Source: CAYUXU01 sp964489695
GTDB taxonomy: Bacteria; Bacillota_I; Bacilli_A; Erysipelotrichales; Erysipelotrichaceae
Reading direction: 5' to 3'
Assembly (NCBI GenBank): GCA_964489695.1
Contig: CAZAZP010000028.1
Span: 1-10,311 of the forward strand
DNA length: 10,311 bases
Under the pieces are notes generated by a model. It did no database searches. It was not told the origin of the DNA and saw only the letters and a program-made list of their open reading frames with translations. A program made the translations under genes and the position numbers. Of this stretch, positions 1 through 7,160 are shown piece by piece; the first letter of the stretch is position 1, and every line of letters begins with the position of its first letter.

Positions 1-11
1 TACTTTGACAT

Positions 12-46
12 AAAAAACCCCCTTACCGTGTCCGGATTTGGGGGTT
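12..46 (-). terminator. Rho-independent terminator of metG
   Basis: Read on the minus strand, a GC-rich stem AACCCCC (40-46) pairs with GGGGGTT (16-22). The interior can form a second short CCG/CGG helix around GACA. A run of six T follows (12-17 on the plus strand as A). It lies about 38 bases past the metG stop codon, so it should end the metG transcript. Confidence 0.85.
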
Positions 47-83
47 CACATCAAATATTTCAATTGGCTTTTTAATTTATGTA

Positions 84-1994
84 TTATTTAATCCGCGTAC
101 CGTTAGGTAAGTTTTTCGCAGTGAGGACTTCTAAATAATCCTCATTAATTCCCGCTAAAATCATGGCTTCAGAATTAGTGCCATAGATCGTGGCGGGTGC
201 TAAATTAGCGACGATGATGACTTTTTGGCCAACAAAGTCAGCTGGCGCGATGTGCTCCGCAATCCCACTAACGACTTGGACGACCCGTGAACCTAAATCA
301 ATTTGAGAAATAAGTATTTTTTTTGCCTTAGGATGTTTTTCCGATTTCAAGACCGTACCAACTACTAGTTCACTTGCCATAAATTGATCATAGGTAATTA
401 GGGGCAAGGTTGGTTTGGTTTCAGCGGGGCTAAATTCTGCTTCAATTTCTGCCAACACTTTTTCTTCATCAATTCTTTGGTATAACACGACCGGCGTTGA
501 CGTTACTTCAAACTGGGGTCGTTTCCCAAAAGTTAAGATTGAAGCATAACTAGACTCGCTAGTTTGTAATTGGGCCAGAATTTTAGCACTGGTTTCGGGA
601 ATAAAGGGTGTTAATAAAATTGCACTAATTCTTAATACTTCTAATAAATTATATAAAACCGTGGCTAGCTGCGCTTGTTTTTCACTATCTTTAGCTAATT
701 GCCAGGGAGCGGTTTCATCAATATATTTATTCGCCCGTTTGAGTAAATCAAAAATGGCACTAATCGCTTCCGCTACTTTAAAATCATGCATATGCTTTTC
801 GACAATGGTCGGCGTCTTGATTGCTATTGCTAATAAACCTTGATCATACTCGCTCGCCACATTCTTATTAACAACTTTCCCAGCAAAATATTTATTCGCC
901 ATCGCTAAAGTTCGATTTAATAGGTTACCTAAGATATTGACTAAATCCGAATTCGTGCGTTCGATCACTAATTCCCAAGTTAAACTACCGTCATTAGCAT
1001 AAGGCATTTCATGCAACACAAAATATCGAATCGCATCTACCCCAAAATAACGAATTAAATCATCGGAATAAATCGTATTACCGGTTGATTTACTCATCTT
1101 TCGATCACCAATCAATAACCAAGGGTGACCAAAAACTTGTTTCGGTAACTCAACTTTTAAGGCCATTAACATAATGGGCCAATAAATCGTATGGAAGCGT
1201 AAAATATCTTTGCCAATCAAATGGACTTGGGCGGGCCAATATTTTTTAAATAATTCTCCCTGTTCACCTGATACATCATAACCCAGACTGGTAATATAGT
1301 TGCTTAAAGCATCAATCCAAACATAAACTACGTGATTTGGATCAAAATCAACCGGAATTCCCCATTTAAACGATGTCCGTGACACACACAAATCTTGTAA
1401 ACCCGGGTTAATGAAATTATTTAACATTTCATTTTTGCGTGATTCTGGTTGAATAAATTCCGGATGAGTCGCGATATAGTCTTTTAATTGTTGTTCATAT
1501 TTACTAAGTTTAAAAAAGTAGGCTTCTTCTTTAGCGAAATGAACGGGACCACCACAGTCAGGGCATTTCCCATCGACTAATTGGGCGCTCGTCCAAAAGG
1601 CTTCACACGCTGTGCAATACAGACCCACATATTCACCTTTATAAATATCTCCTTGTTCATAAAGTTGTTTAAAAATCTTTTGGACTTGTTTGACGTGGCT
1701 GGGATCAGTTGTTCGCATAAAACGATCATAAGAAATATTGATTTGATCAAACAAAGTTTGAATCTGGTTCGCCACTTTATCCACGTAGGCTTGCGGCTTA
1801 ATCCCTTGCTTTAAGGCTGCTTGTTCAATTTTTTGACCATGCTCATCAGTACCGGTTTGAAAATAAACATCATGGCCCAATAAACGATGATAACGAGCCA
1901 TACTATCGGCTAAGACAATTTCATAAATATTGCCGATATGCGGTTTACCCGAAGTATAAGCGATGGCGGTAGTAATGTAATATGGTTGTTTCAT
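84..1994 (-). CDS. metG: Methionyl-tRNA synthetase
   Basis: Charges tRNA-Met with methionine in the cytoplasm, which both initiation and elongation need. The 636-residue protein is full length for the bacterial form with a C-terminal tRNA-binding domain. Visible parts are the class I HIGH-type motif HIGN (19-22), one zinc knuckle with four cysteines (C127, C130, C144, C147), and the KMSKS loop (299-303). An anticodon-binding helical domain covers roughly 340-510, and an EMAP/Trbp111-like tRNA-binding domain roughly 534-636. A single four-Cys knuckle places it with the Bacillus/Thermus-type enzymes rather than the two-knuckle E. coli type. The ATG start has AGGAG five bases upstream (2000-2004). 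It is monocistronic, with its own -10 and terminator, and is divergent from the DUF1846 gene. No T-box element is visible upstream. Confidence 0.97.
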   Translation of the reverse strand: MKQPYYITTAIAYTSGKPHIGNIYEIVLADSMARYHRLLGHDVYFQTGTDEHGQKIEQAALKQGIKPQAYVDKVANQIQTLFDQINISYDRFMRTTDPSHVKQVQKIFKQLYEQGDIYKGEYVGLYCTACEAFWTSAQLVDGKCPDCGGPVHFAKEEAYFFKLSKYEQQLKDYIATHPEFIQPESRKNEMLNNFINPGLQDLCVSRTSFKWGIPVDFDPNHVVYVWIDALSNYITSLGYDVSGEQGELFKKYWPAQVHLIGKDILRFHTIYWPIMLMALKVELPKQVFGHPWLLIGDRKMSKSTGNTIYSDDLIRYFGVDAIRYFVLHEMPYANDGSLTWELVIERTNSDLVNILGNLLNRTLAMANKYFAGKVVNKNVASEYDQGLLAIAIKTPTIVEKHMHDFKVAEAISAIFDLLKRANKYIDETAPWQLAKDSEKQAQLATVLYNLLEVLRISAILLTPFIPETSAKILAQLQTSESSYASILTFGKRPQFEVTSTPVVLYQRIDEEKVLAEIEAEFSPAETKPTLPLITYDQFMASELVVGTVLKSEKHPKAKKILISQIDLGSRVVQVVSGIAEHIAPADFVGQKVIIVANLAPATIYGTNSEAMILAGINEDYLEVLTAKNLPNGTRIK

Positions 1995-2015
1995 AAGTTC
2001 TCCTAATTCTAATTC

Positions 2016-2021
2016 ATTATA
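2016..2021 (-). promoter_or_regulatory. Probable -10 element of metG
   Basis: A perfect TATAAT on the minus strand lies 22 bases before the metG ATG. It predicts a transcript start near 2009 and a very short leader carrying the AGGAG site. No good TTGACA match is found 16-18 bases upstream, so the -35 is weak or absent. ATTATAAT is self-complementary, so a TATAAT also reads on the plus strand at 2018-2023, but it has no -35 and is far from the rightward gene. The rest of the 131-base divergent region shows a small inverted repeat (TAGTT 2043-2047, AACTA 2053-2057) and no clear promoter for the DUF1846 gene. The best -10-like site for that gene is TATGCT at 2096-2101. Confidence 0.45.
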
Positions 2022-2125
2022 ATATATTTAACTTTAAGATGGTAGTTATTAAAACTAACGCAAATTCCGAGTTTTTCTAGGGGAGCACCAATAATTATGC
2101 TAAACTATAAGAGATAGGAGTCCTT

Positions 2126-3610
2126 ATGAAATTAGCTTTTGATAACGAAAAATATATTACGATTCAAACCGAGCAAATTAAAAAGCGGATTAACATGTTC
2201 CACAATAAACTCTATTTAGAGTTTGGCGGGAAACTTTTTGATGATAATCACGCGGCTCGAGTTTTGCCTGGTTTTATCCCGGATAGTAAATTACGGATTA
2301 TGCATAATATGAAAGATGACATGGAAATCGTCATTGTTATCTCTGCTAATGACATCGAGAAAAACAAAAGCCGTAACGATTTAGACATTACTTATGACCA
2401 AGAAGTTCTAAGATTAATTGATGCTTTTCGGGCTTTAGACCTTTATGTTGGTAGTGTGGTTATTGCTCAATATACCAGTATGCCAGCTTGTGATTTATTT
2501 TTACATAAATTAGAAAAACTCGGAGTCAAAGTTTACTTACATTATAATATTCCCGGTTATCCTTATAACGTTACCACTATCTTAAGTGAACAAGGTTTCG
2601 GAAAAAATGAATATATTCAAACGTCGCGCCCATTAGTCGTTGTGACCGCTCCTGGCCCTGGGAGTGGAAAAATGGGGACTTGTTTATCCCAACTTTATCA
2701 TGATAATCTCCGTGGCATTAAAGCTGGCTACGCGAAATTTGAAACGTTCCCAGTCTGGAACCTACCACTAAAACATCCGGTCAACTTAGCTTATGAAGCC
2801 GCCACCGCTGATTTAGATGATGTGAATATTATTGATCCATTTCACTTAGAAGCTTATGGAGAGGCTGTGGTAAGTTATAATCGCGATGCAGAAGTCTTTC
2901 CGGTTTTACGGAATATGTTTGAACGGATTTTAGTTACTTCACCCTATAAATCACCCACCGATATGGGGGTAAATATGGTTGGCTATTGTATTATTGATGA
3001 TGAAGCAGCGCGTAATGCTTCTAAAAAAGAAATTGTGCGCCGTTATTATCAAACTCTAGTCCAAGAAAAAATCGGTAATTATACGATGGAACCTGTCGAA
3101 AAGATTGAGTTAATCATGAACCAGATTAATCTTGATCCAAATGATCGCGAAGTTAACCGCCGTGCTTTAGCTAAAGCTGAAGCAACTAATGCACCAGCTG
3201 TGGCGATTGAACTGCCGGATGGCCGCTTCGTGACCGGAAAGACCTCATCACTATTTGGTCCATCTTCCGCGGCTTTACTTAACGCCTTAAAGGTCTTAGG
3301 GAATATTGACGAAAGTTTACCTCTACTTTCTAGACGGGTAATTGAACCTGTTCAAAAACTAAAAGTTGAAATGTTAGGTAATAACAATCCCCGCTTACAC
3401 ACCGACGAAATGTTAATTATGCTATCCGTCGCGGCCACTACCAATCCGATGGCTGAATTAGCCCTTAATCAACTACCAAAATTAGCTGGTTCAGAAGTGC
3501 ATTCATCCGTAATTTTGGCCCAAGTTGATAGTAATATTTTCAGTAAATTAAAAATGAATTTAACCTGTAGCCCAGTCTATCAAGCTAAAAAGCTTTATCA
3601 TAAAAAATAA
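2126..3610 (+). CDS. DUF1846 / UPF0371 family protein, function unknown
   Basis: I recognise this as the conserved DUF1846 (UPF0371) family by its length (494 residues, normal for the family) and by the glycine-rich segment APGPGSGK (175-182) followed by a conserved CLSQLYHD stretch (186-193). The segment looks like a P-loop but does not fit a canonical Walker A: the first required glycine is Pro176 and the residue after GK is Met183, not Ser/Thr. Nucleotide binding is therefore only a possibility. No signal peptide or membrane helix is visible, so it is probably cytosolic. The ATG start has AGGAG at 2116-2120, five bases upstream. It is the only rightward gene here, stands alone between metG and murA, and ends in its own terminator, so context gives no pathway. 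The family is widespread in Bacillota; I know of no established activity. Confidence 0.9.
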   Translation: MKLAFDNEKYITIQTEQIKKRINMFHNKLYLEFGGKLFDDNHAARVLPGFIPDSKLRIMHNMKDDMEIVIVISANDIEKNKSRNDLDITYDQEVLRLIDAFRALDLYVGSVVIAQYTSMPACDLFLHKLEKLGVKVYLHYNIPGYPYNVTTILSEQGFGKNEYIQTSRPLVVVTAPGPGSGKMGTCLSQLYHDNLRGIKAGYAKFETFPVWNLPLKHPVNLAYEAATADLDDVNIIDPFHLEAYGEAVVSYNRDAEVFPVLRNMFERILVTSPYKSPTDMGVNMVGYCIIDDEAARNASKKEIVRRYYQTLVQEKIGNYTMEPVEKIELIMNQINLDPNDREVNRRALAKAEATNAPAVAIELPDGRFVTGKTSSLFGPSSAALLNALKVLGNIDESLPLLSRRVIEPVQKLKVEMLGNNNPRLHTDEMLIMLSVAATTNPMAELALNQLPKLAGSEVHSSVILAQVDSNIFSKLKMNLTCSPVYQAKKLYHKK

Positions 3611-3636
3611 AAAACACCTTGTCACTAACAAAGTGT
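3607..3636 (-). terminator. Rho-independent terminator of the argS-rpoE-murA operon
   Basis: On the minus strand ACACTTTGT (3628-3636) pairs with ACAAGGTGT (3614-3622) with one G-U pair and a five-base loop. A T-rich tract broken by one A follows, reaching into the DUF1846 stop codon (3608-3610). The hairpin starts about 38 bases after the murA stop. On the plus strand the same hairpin has a C-A mismatch and no T tract, so it mainly serves the leftward operon. Confidence 0.75.
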
Positions 3637-3647
3637 CTCGAAAGAAT

Positions 3648-3681
3648 AACCAGCAAAACCTAAATTGCTGGTTTTATTTTT
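3648..3681 (+). terminator. Rho-independent terminator of the DUF1846 gene, overlapping the murA 3' end
   Basis: A perfect nine-base stem AACCAGCAA (3648-3656) / TTGCTGGTT (3665-3673) with an eight-base loop is followed on the plus strand by TTATTTTT (3674-3681). The T tract coincides with the stop and last two codons of the convergent murA gene. It lies about 38 bases beyond the DUF1846 stop. Confidence 0.85.
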
Positions 3682-4936
3682 CTTCGCGCCAGATATTTGC
3701 GCCAAGCGCGCGTAATTTACCATCTAAATCATCATAACCACGATCAATATGGAAGACTTCATTAATTTCAGTGACCCCTTCTGCAATGAGGCCCGCCACC
3801 ACTAAGCTAGCACCACAACGTAAATCAGTCGCAGTGACTGAATCACCATACAGTTGAGTTGGTCCATTAATAGTCGCTTGAGCTGGTCCTAATTCAATCT
3901 TAGCGCCCATCCGCTGGAGTTCACCACAATGTTTAAAGCGTTCCGCATAAATTGTTTCTTTAATAATCGACTTACCACTTGCTTTGGTCATTAAGGTTGT
4001 TAAGGGTTGTTGTAAATCCGTCGCAAAGCCCGGATAGGGCAAGGTTTGAACATCCACCCCAATTAATTCCACACTATTACGGACCACCACGCGATCAACC
4101 TCTACTTCAATATAAGCGTTCATTTCTCTTAACTTAGAGATTAACGATTCAATATGGTGCGGAATAACATTTTCAATAATTACTTCTTCTGCCGCCGCTA
4201 CCGCAATAATTAAATAAGTGCCCGCTTCAATCCGATCAGGAATAATCTCATGGCTACAACCAGTGAGCGCTTTAACCCCTTCAATCGTTATTTCGTTAGT
4301 CCCAGCTCCTTTAATTTGCGCCCCCATTTTATTTAACATCACCGCTACATCCACAATTTCTGGTTCTTTCGCAGCGTTACGAATCGTAGTTTTACCTTCC
4401 GCATAAACAGCGGCTAGCATAATATTTATCGTTGCGCCAACTGAAGCAATATCTAAAAAGATATCAGCCCCAATTAACTTATCCGCTTTAATGTGGTAAT
4501 CACCTTTAACGTATTCAATTTGGGCGCCTAATTCTTTAAAGCCCTTTAAATGTAGATCAATCGGACGTGGTCCTAAATAACAACCACCTGGCATTTTAAT
4601 TTGGACCTGTTTATATTTACCTAGTAACGCTCCCATAAAATAATATGAAGCTCGTAACTTGGTAACGGTATCAGAAATCAAAGGCGTATTTTTCATCGCT
4701 TTCGTATCGATAACGAGATGACCATCAGCTTTCTTGATAACTTCGACATTCAATTCAGCTAATAAATCCATTAGTGAAGCCACATCCTTAATAGCTGGGA
4801 CTCCATAGATTGTGATTGCATCTTCTAAAGCTAAAATAGCTGCTGGGATTAAAGCTACCGTGGCGTTTTTTGACCCACTAACTTTAATTTTTCCTTTTAA
4901 ACGATGACCACCTTCAATTTTTAATACTTCTGGCAT
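3674..4936 (-). CDS. murA: UDP-N-acetylglucosamine 1-carboxyvinyltransferase, MurAB/MurZ-type
   Basis: Transfers enolpyruvate from phosphoenolpyruvate to UDP-GlcNAc, the first committed step of peptidoglycan precursor synthesis in the cytoplasm. The 420-residue protein is full length. Active-site residues are present: K23-N24 in SGSKNA, the PEP-binding and fosfomycin-target Cys119 in PGGCYLGPRP, Asp307 in YPGFATDLQQP and Arg399 in HIDRGY. Segments such as KLRASYYFMGALLG (93-106), SVGATINIMLAAV (165-177) and IIPDRIEAGT (231-240) match the second Bacillota paralogue (B. subtilis MurAB) rather than MurAA, so another murA may exist elsewhere. The ATG start has AAGGAG directly after the rpoE stop; the gap between the two genes is 11 bases. 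It is the last gene of the argS operon. In B. subtilis murAB also lies in the rpoE neighbourhood, but with pyrG, spo0F, fbaA and a transaldolase gene in between; none of these is here. Confidence 0.96.
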   Translation of the reverse strand: MPEVLKIEGGHRLKGKIKVSGSKNATVALIPAAILALEDAITIYGVPAIKDVASLMDLLAELNVEVIKKADGHLVIDTKAMKNTPLISDTVTKLRASYYFMGALLGKYKQVQIKMPGGCYLGPRPIDLHLKGFKELGAQIEYVKGDYHIKADKLIGADIFLDIASVGATINIMLAAVYAEGKTTIRNAAKEPEIVDVAVMLNKMGAQIKGAGTNEITIEGVKALTGCSHEIIPDRIEAGTYLIIAVAAAEEVIIENVIPHHIESLISKLREMNAYIEVEVDRVVVRNSVELIGVDVQTLPYPGFATDLQQPLTTLMTKASGKSIIKETIYAERFKHCGELQRMGAKIELGPAQATINGPTQLYGDSVTATDLRCGASLVVAGLIAEGVTEINEVFHIDRGYDDLDGKLRALGANIWREEK

Positions 4937-4947
4937 ACTAACTCCTT

Positions 4948-5277
4948 TTAATCGTTTTGATCTTGGTACTCTAACTCCAATTCACGGTCAAAATCTTCAT
5001 CATCAATTAATTCTTCAGAAACTTCGAGTGAACTTAAATCGATATGACTTTCATAATAAGTATGTCGTTTCCTCAAATCCCAAATATTATCGGGTAATGA
5101 GACAAATCTTTTATCTAACATAATGGCTGAATAAAAAGGTCCAATTTTATTAGCTGCTTGACTTTCCGTAAAGCCACTTGTTTCTTTTACTTGTTGCCAT
5201 AATTCGACAAATGAAATCGGCCCATTTAATTCTATCATAAACTGGAAGGCGATTTCTGTCATTGAATTTAAACTCAT
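4948..5277 (-). CDS. rpoE: DNA-directed RNA polymerase delta subunit
   Basis: Delta is an accessory RNA polymerase subunit of Bacillota that affects promoter selectivity and RNAP recycling. I set the start at the ATG at 5277 (109 residues), which has AGGAG seven bases upstream inside the argS stop region (TAGGAG). A frame-consistent GTG at 5307 would add ten residues but lies inside argS without a comparable site. Residues 5-75 form the winged-helix HARE-HTH domain (FVELWQQV, KIGPFYSAIMLDKRFVSLPDNIWDLR). Residues 85-109 are acidic (13 Asp/Glu of 25). The tail is much shorter than in B. subtilis delta (about 173 residues in total), so the protein is a compact version. It sits between argS and murA with 10- and 11-base gaps, which implies co-transcription and perhaps coupled translation. 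Confidence 0.88.
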   Translation of the reverse strand: MSLNSMTEIAFQFMIELNGPISFVELWQQVKETSGFTESQAANKIGPFYSAIMLDKRFVSLPDNIWDLRKRHTYYESHIDLSSLEVSEELIDDEDFDRELELEYQDQND

Positions 5278-5287
5278 ATCTTCTCTC

Positions 5288-6937
5288 CTACATCTGTTCT
5301 GGGGCACTTACGCCAATTAAAGTTAGTGCATTGGCTAAAGTTATCTTGGTAGCCAAAACCAAGGCTAAGCGTTCATTAGTTAAGCTTGGTTCAGCTGGAT
5401 TTAATACTTTACATTCACTATAAAAGCTATGGAAGCTAGCGGCAATCTTTTGAATATAATTGCATATCTTATGCGGTTGCCGACTTAAGGCAGCTTCATT
5501 AACCACTAACGGGAATTCATTTAATTGCTTTAAGACAGCTTGTTCTTTCGGGTGAGTTAATAACTGCAAAGCGGTTGGTAAACCATTTAACTCGACTTGT
5601 TTTAAAATAGAAGCCATCCGCGCATGGGCATATTGGGCATAATAGACTGGATTCTCATTTGTTTGGCTCCGGGCCAAATCTAAATCAAAGTCCATCTGGG
5701 TATCAGCTGCCCGACTTACAAAGAAATATCTCACCGCATCAACGCCTGCTTCTTCAATTAGATCACGTAACGATAAAGCTTGGCCTGAGCGCTTGGATAA
5801 CTTGAATTCTTGACCATCTTTAATCATCCGTACCATTTGAATAATATCAACCATCAAAGCTGTTTCATCATAATTTAACGCTTTTAAAGCAGCTTTTAAG
5901 CGAGGAATATAACCATGGTGATCAGCTCCCCAGAAGTCCACTAATTGGGTGAACCCGCGATTAAATTTATCTAAATGATAAGCAATATCAGGGGTTAAAT
6001 AAGTATAGCTACCATCCGTTTTAATTAAGACGCGATCTTTATCATCACCATACAACGAACTTTTGAGCCACAATGCCCCTTCGGCTTCATAAGTTAAGTC
6101 CGCTTGGACTAAGTGTTTGACAACTTGGTCGACTAAACCTTGTTCATAAATCGCTGACTCGCTGGTCCAAACATCAAATTCGACTTGAAAGCTTGCTAAA
6201 TCTTCTTTCAATTTTAAAAGTTGATGCTTTAAGCTAAATTTAAGCAACGCGGGTAAGCTCTCTTCGACACTACTAGTCGCGTATTGTTTACCATATTCAG
6301 CTAAAAATTGCTTCGCAATCAGACTTATATCTTCACCATGATAACCATCTGCGGGAATCGGACTATCATAGCCGAGACTTTGTAAGTAACGAGCGCGCAC
6401 CGAAAGTGCCATATTGGTTACTTGGTTACCAGCATCATTAATATAATATTCGCGCGTTACCGCATAACCCGCTTTGCTCATGATCCGCGCGACCGCATCA
6501 CCCATCGCGGCACCTCGCGCATGACCTGGATGTAAATCTCCGGTCGGATTAGCCGAAACATATTCAAGGTTAACCTTGACTCCTTGGCCTAAAGTAGTCG
6601 CGCCATAATTGGCCTTTTTAGCTAAGATCTTAGGCACGACGCTCATCAGTAAAGCTGGTTGTAAAAACATATTGATAAAGCCTGGTCCGGCCAATGATAA
6701 ATTAGCAAACACCTCAGTGTTTTGACTTAATTGATCAATCAGTGCTTGAGCAATGACTTTGGGAGCTAGCTTTAAATCTTTAGCCATCCGCATCGCAATA
6801 TTGGTTGAATAATCCCCGAATTTACTTTCCCGGGGAATTTCAATAATTATCTCATCACTGCTCAATTCTAACTTATAAATAGCTTGGACTGACTGAGCAA
6901 TTATTACTTGAATTTTCGCTTCAAACGTATCTCTCAC
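5288..6937 (-). CDS. argS: Arginyl-tRNA synthetase
   Basis: Charges tRNA-Arg with arginine in the cytoplasm. The 549 residues give a complete class I ArgRS. There is an N-terminal additional domain (about 1-90, with KFGDYSTNIAM at 39-49) and a HIGH motif in the variant HPGH (136-139) within SANPTGDLHPGHARG. The conserved EYYINDAGNQ (163-172) follows, then a KMSKS-like KLSKRSG (379-385) and a C-terminal DALR anticodon-binding domain (about 430-549, with QYAHARM at 435-441). The start is GTG at 6935-6937, preceded by AGGAAGGG eight bases upstream; no in-frame ATG with a better site exists nearby. The TAG stop lies inside the ribosome-binding site of rpoE. It is the first gene of the argS-rpoE-murA operon, with a consensus promoter and a leader of about 108 bases. 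Confidence 0.97.
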   Translation of the reverse strand: MRDTFEAKIQVIIAQSVQAIYKLELSSDEIIIEIPRESKFGDYSTNIAMRMAKDLKLAPKVIAQALIDQLSQNTEVFANLSLAGPGFINMFLQPALLMSVVPKILAKKANYGATTLGQGVKVNLEYVSANPTGDLHPGHARGAAMGDAVARIMSKAGYAVTREYYINDAGNQVTNMALSVRARYLQSLGYDSPIPADGYHGEDISLIAKQFLAEYGKQYATSSVEESLPALLKFSLKHQLLKLKEDLASFQVEFDVWTSESAIYEQGLVDQVVKHLVQADLTYEAEGALWLKSSLYGDDKDRVLIKTDGSYTYLTPDIAYHLDKFNRGFTQLVDFWGADHHGYIPRLKAALKALNYDETALMVDIIQMVRMIKDGQEFKLSKRSGQALSLRDLIEEAGVDAVRYFFVSRAADTQMDFDLDLARSQTNENPVYYAQYAHARMASILKQVELNGLPTALQLLTHPKEQAVLKQLNEFPLVVNEAALSRQPHKICNYIQKIAASFHSFYSECKVLNPAEPSLTNERLALVLATKITLANALTLIGVSAPEQM

Positions 6938-7045
6938 AGATTCTTCCCTTCCTAATTTCAGGCCGGAATAACCAGCAAAGTATCATAGATTTTTGATCAT
7001 CCCGTCATTTGTTGGAATTGATCCAACTTAGGTGCCGAGCTTTTC
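6938..7045 (-). other. 5' leader of argS with possible RNA structure
   Basis: This is the untranslated stretch between the predicted transcript start (about 7045) and the argS GTG. Two hairpins are visible in the RNA: GUUGGA/UCCAAC with a five-base loop (7011-7027), and GCUGG/CCGGC with a UUAUU loop (6961-6976) just before the ribosome-binding site. CCUAA near the 5' end (7028-7032) could pair with UUAGG (6951-6955), which overlaps the AGGAAGG site. There is no T-box antiterminator sequence (UGGNACCGCG) and no terminator T tract inside the leader. Any regulatory role is inference. Confidence 0.4.
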
Positions 7046-7046
7046 T

Positions 7047-7066
7047 CTTGCATTATAACTTGCAAG
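7047..7066 (-). repeat. Inverted repeat spanning the argS -10, candidate operator
   Basis: CTTGCA (7047-7052) and TGCAAG (7061-7066) form an inverted repeat with an 8-base centre that contains most of the -10 hexamer. CTTGCAAG (7059-7066) is itself a perfect palindrome in the promoter spacer, so CTTGCA also occurs as a direct repeat 12 bases apart. The placement would suit a repressor site, but no regulator is identified and short repeats like this can occur by chance. Confidence 0.35.
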
Positions 7067-7079
7067 CTAAATATGTCAA
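7052..7079 (-). promoter_or_regulatory. Consensus sigma-A-type promoter of argS-rpoE-murA
   Basis: On the minus strand TTGACA (7074-7079) and TATAAT (7052-7057) are both perfect hexamers, separated by 16 bases. The predicted transcript start is near 7045. It lies between the upstream operon's terminator and argS, in the right orientation, with AT-rich sequence upstream. The stretch between it and that terminator (7080-7133) shows no gene or other site that I can recognise. Confidence 0.9.
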
Positions 7080-7133
7080 GCAAAAATGCTTTTAGAACTG
7101 AATTTTATTTTACTTCTAGCTCAAGCCTGAAGC

Positions 7134-7160
7134 ACAAAAAAACAGCTAGTCTAGCTGTTT
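7134..7160 (-). terminator. Rho-independent terminator of the divIC-HD-pepP-NusG-II operon
   Basis: On the minus strand AAACAGCTAG (7151-7160) and CTAGCTGTTT (7140-7149) form a perfect inverted repeat around one central base, with a practical loop of three to seven bases. It is followed by further T residues (7136-7139). The first base of the hairpin is the last base of the TGA stop codon of the preceding gene. Confidence 0.88.

Noticed and set aside
2126..3610. Calling the DUF1846 protein a P-loop kinase or ATPase
   Set aside because: APGPGSGK is followed by Met and lacks the first Walker A glycine, and no convincing Walker B or kinase motif was seen.
4218..4406. Rightward reading frame opposite murA, with similar ones opposite metG and pepP
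   Set aside because: These are antisense shadows of well-conserved genes, with no ribosome-binding site and no recognisable domain.
4948..5307. Longer rpoE starting at GTG 5307
   Set aside because: The extra ten residues lie within the argS coding end and the GTG has no ribosome-binding site, while ATG 5277 has a well-placed AGGAG.
6961..6976. tRNA T-arm-like stem GCUGG/CCGGC
   Set aside because: The loop has five bases and lacks GTTCRANNC, and no acceptor stem, anticodon arm or CCA end can be placed around it.
6938..7045. T-box riboswitch in front of argS
   Set aside because: No UGGNACCGCG antiterminator sequence, no terminator T tract, and the leader of about 108 nt is too short for a full stem I plus antiterminator.
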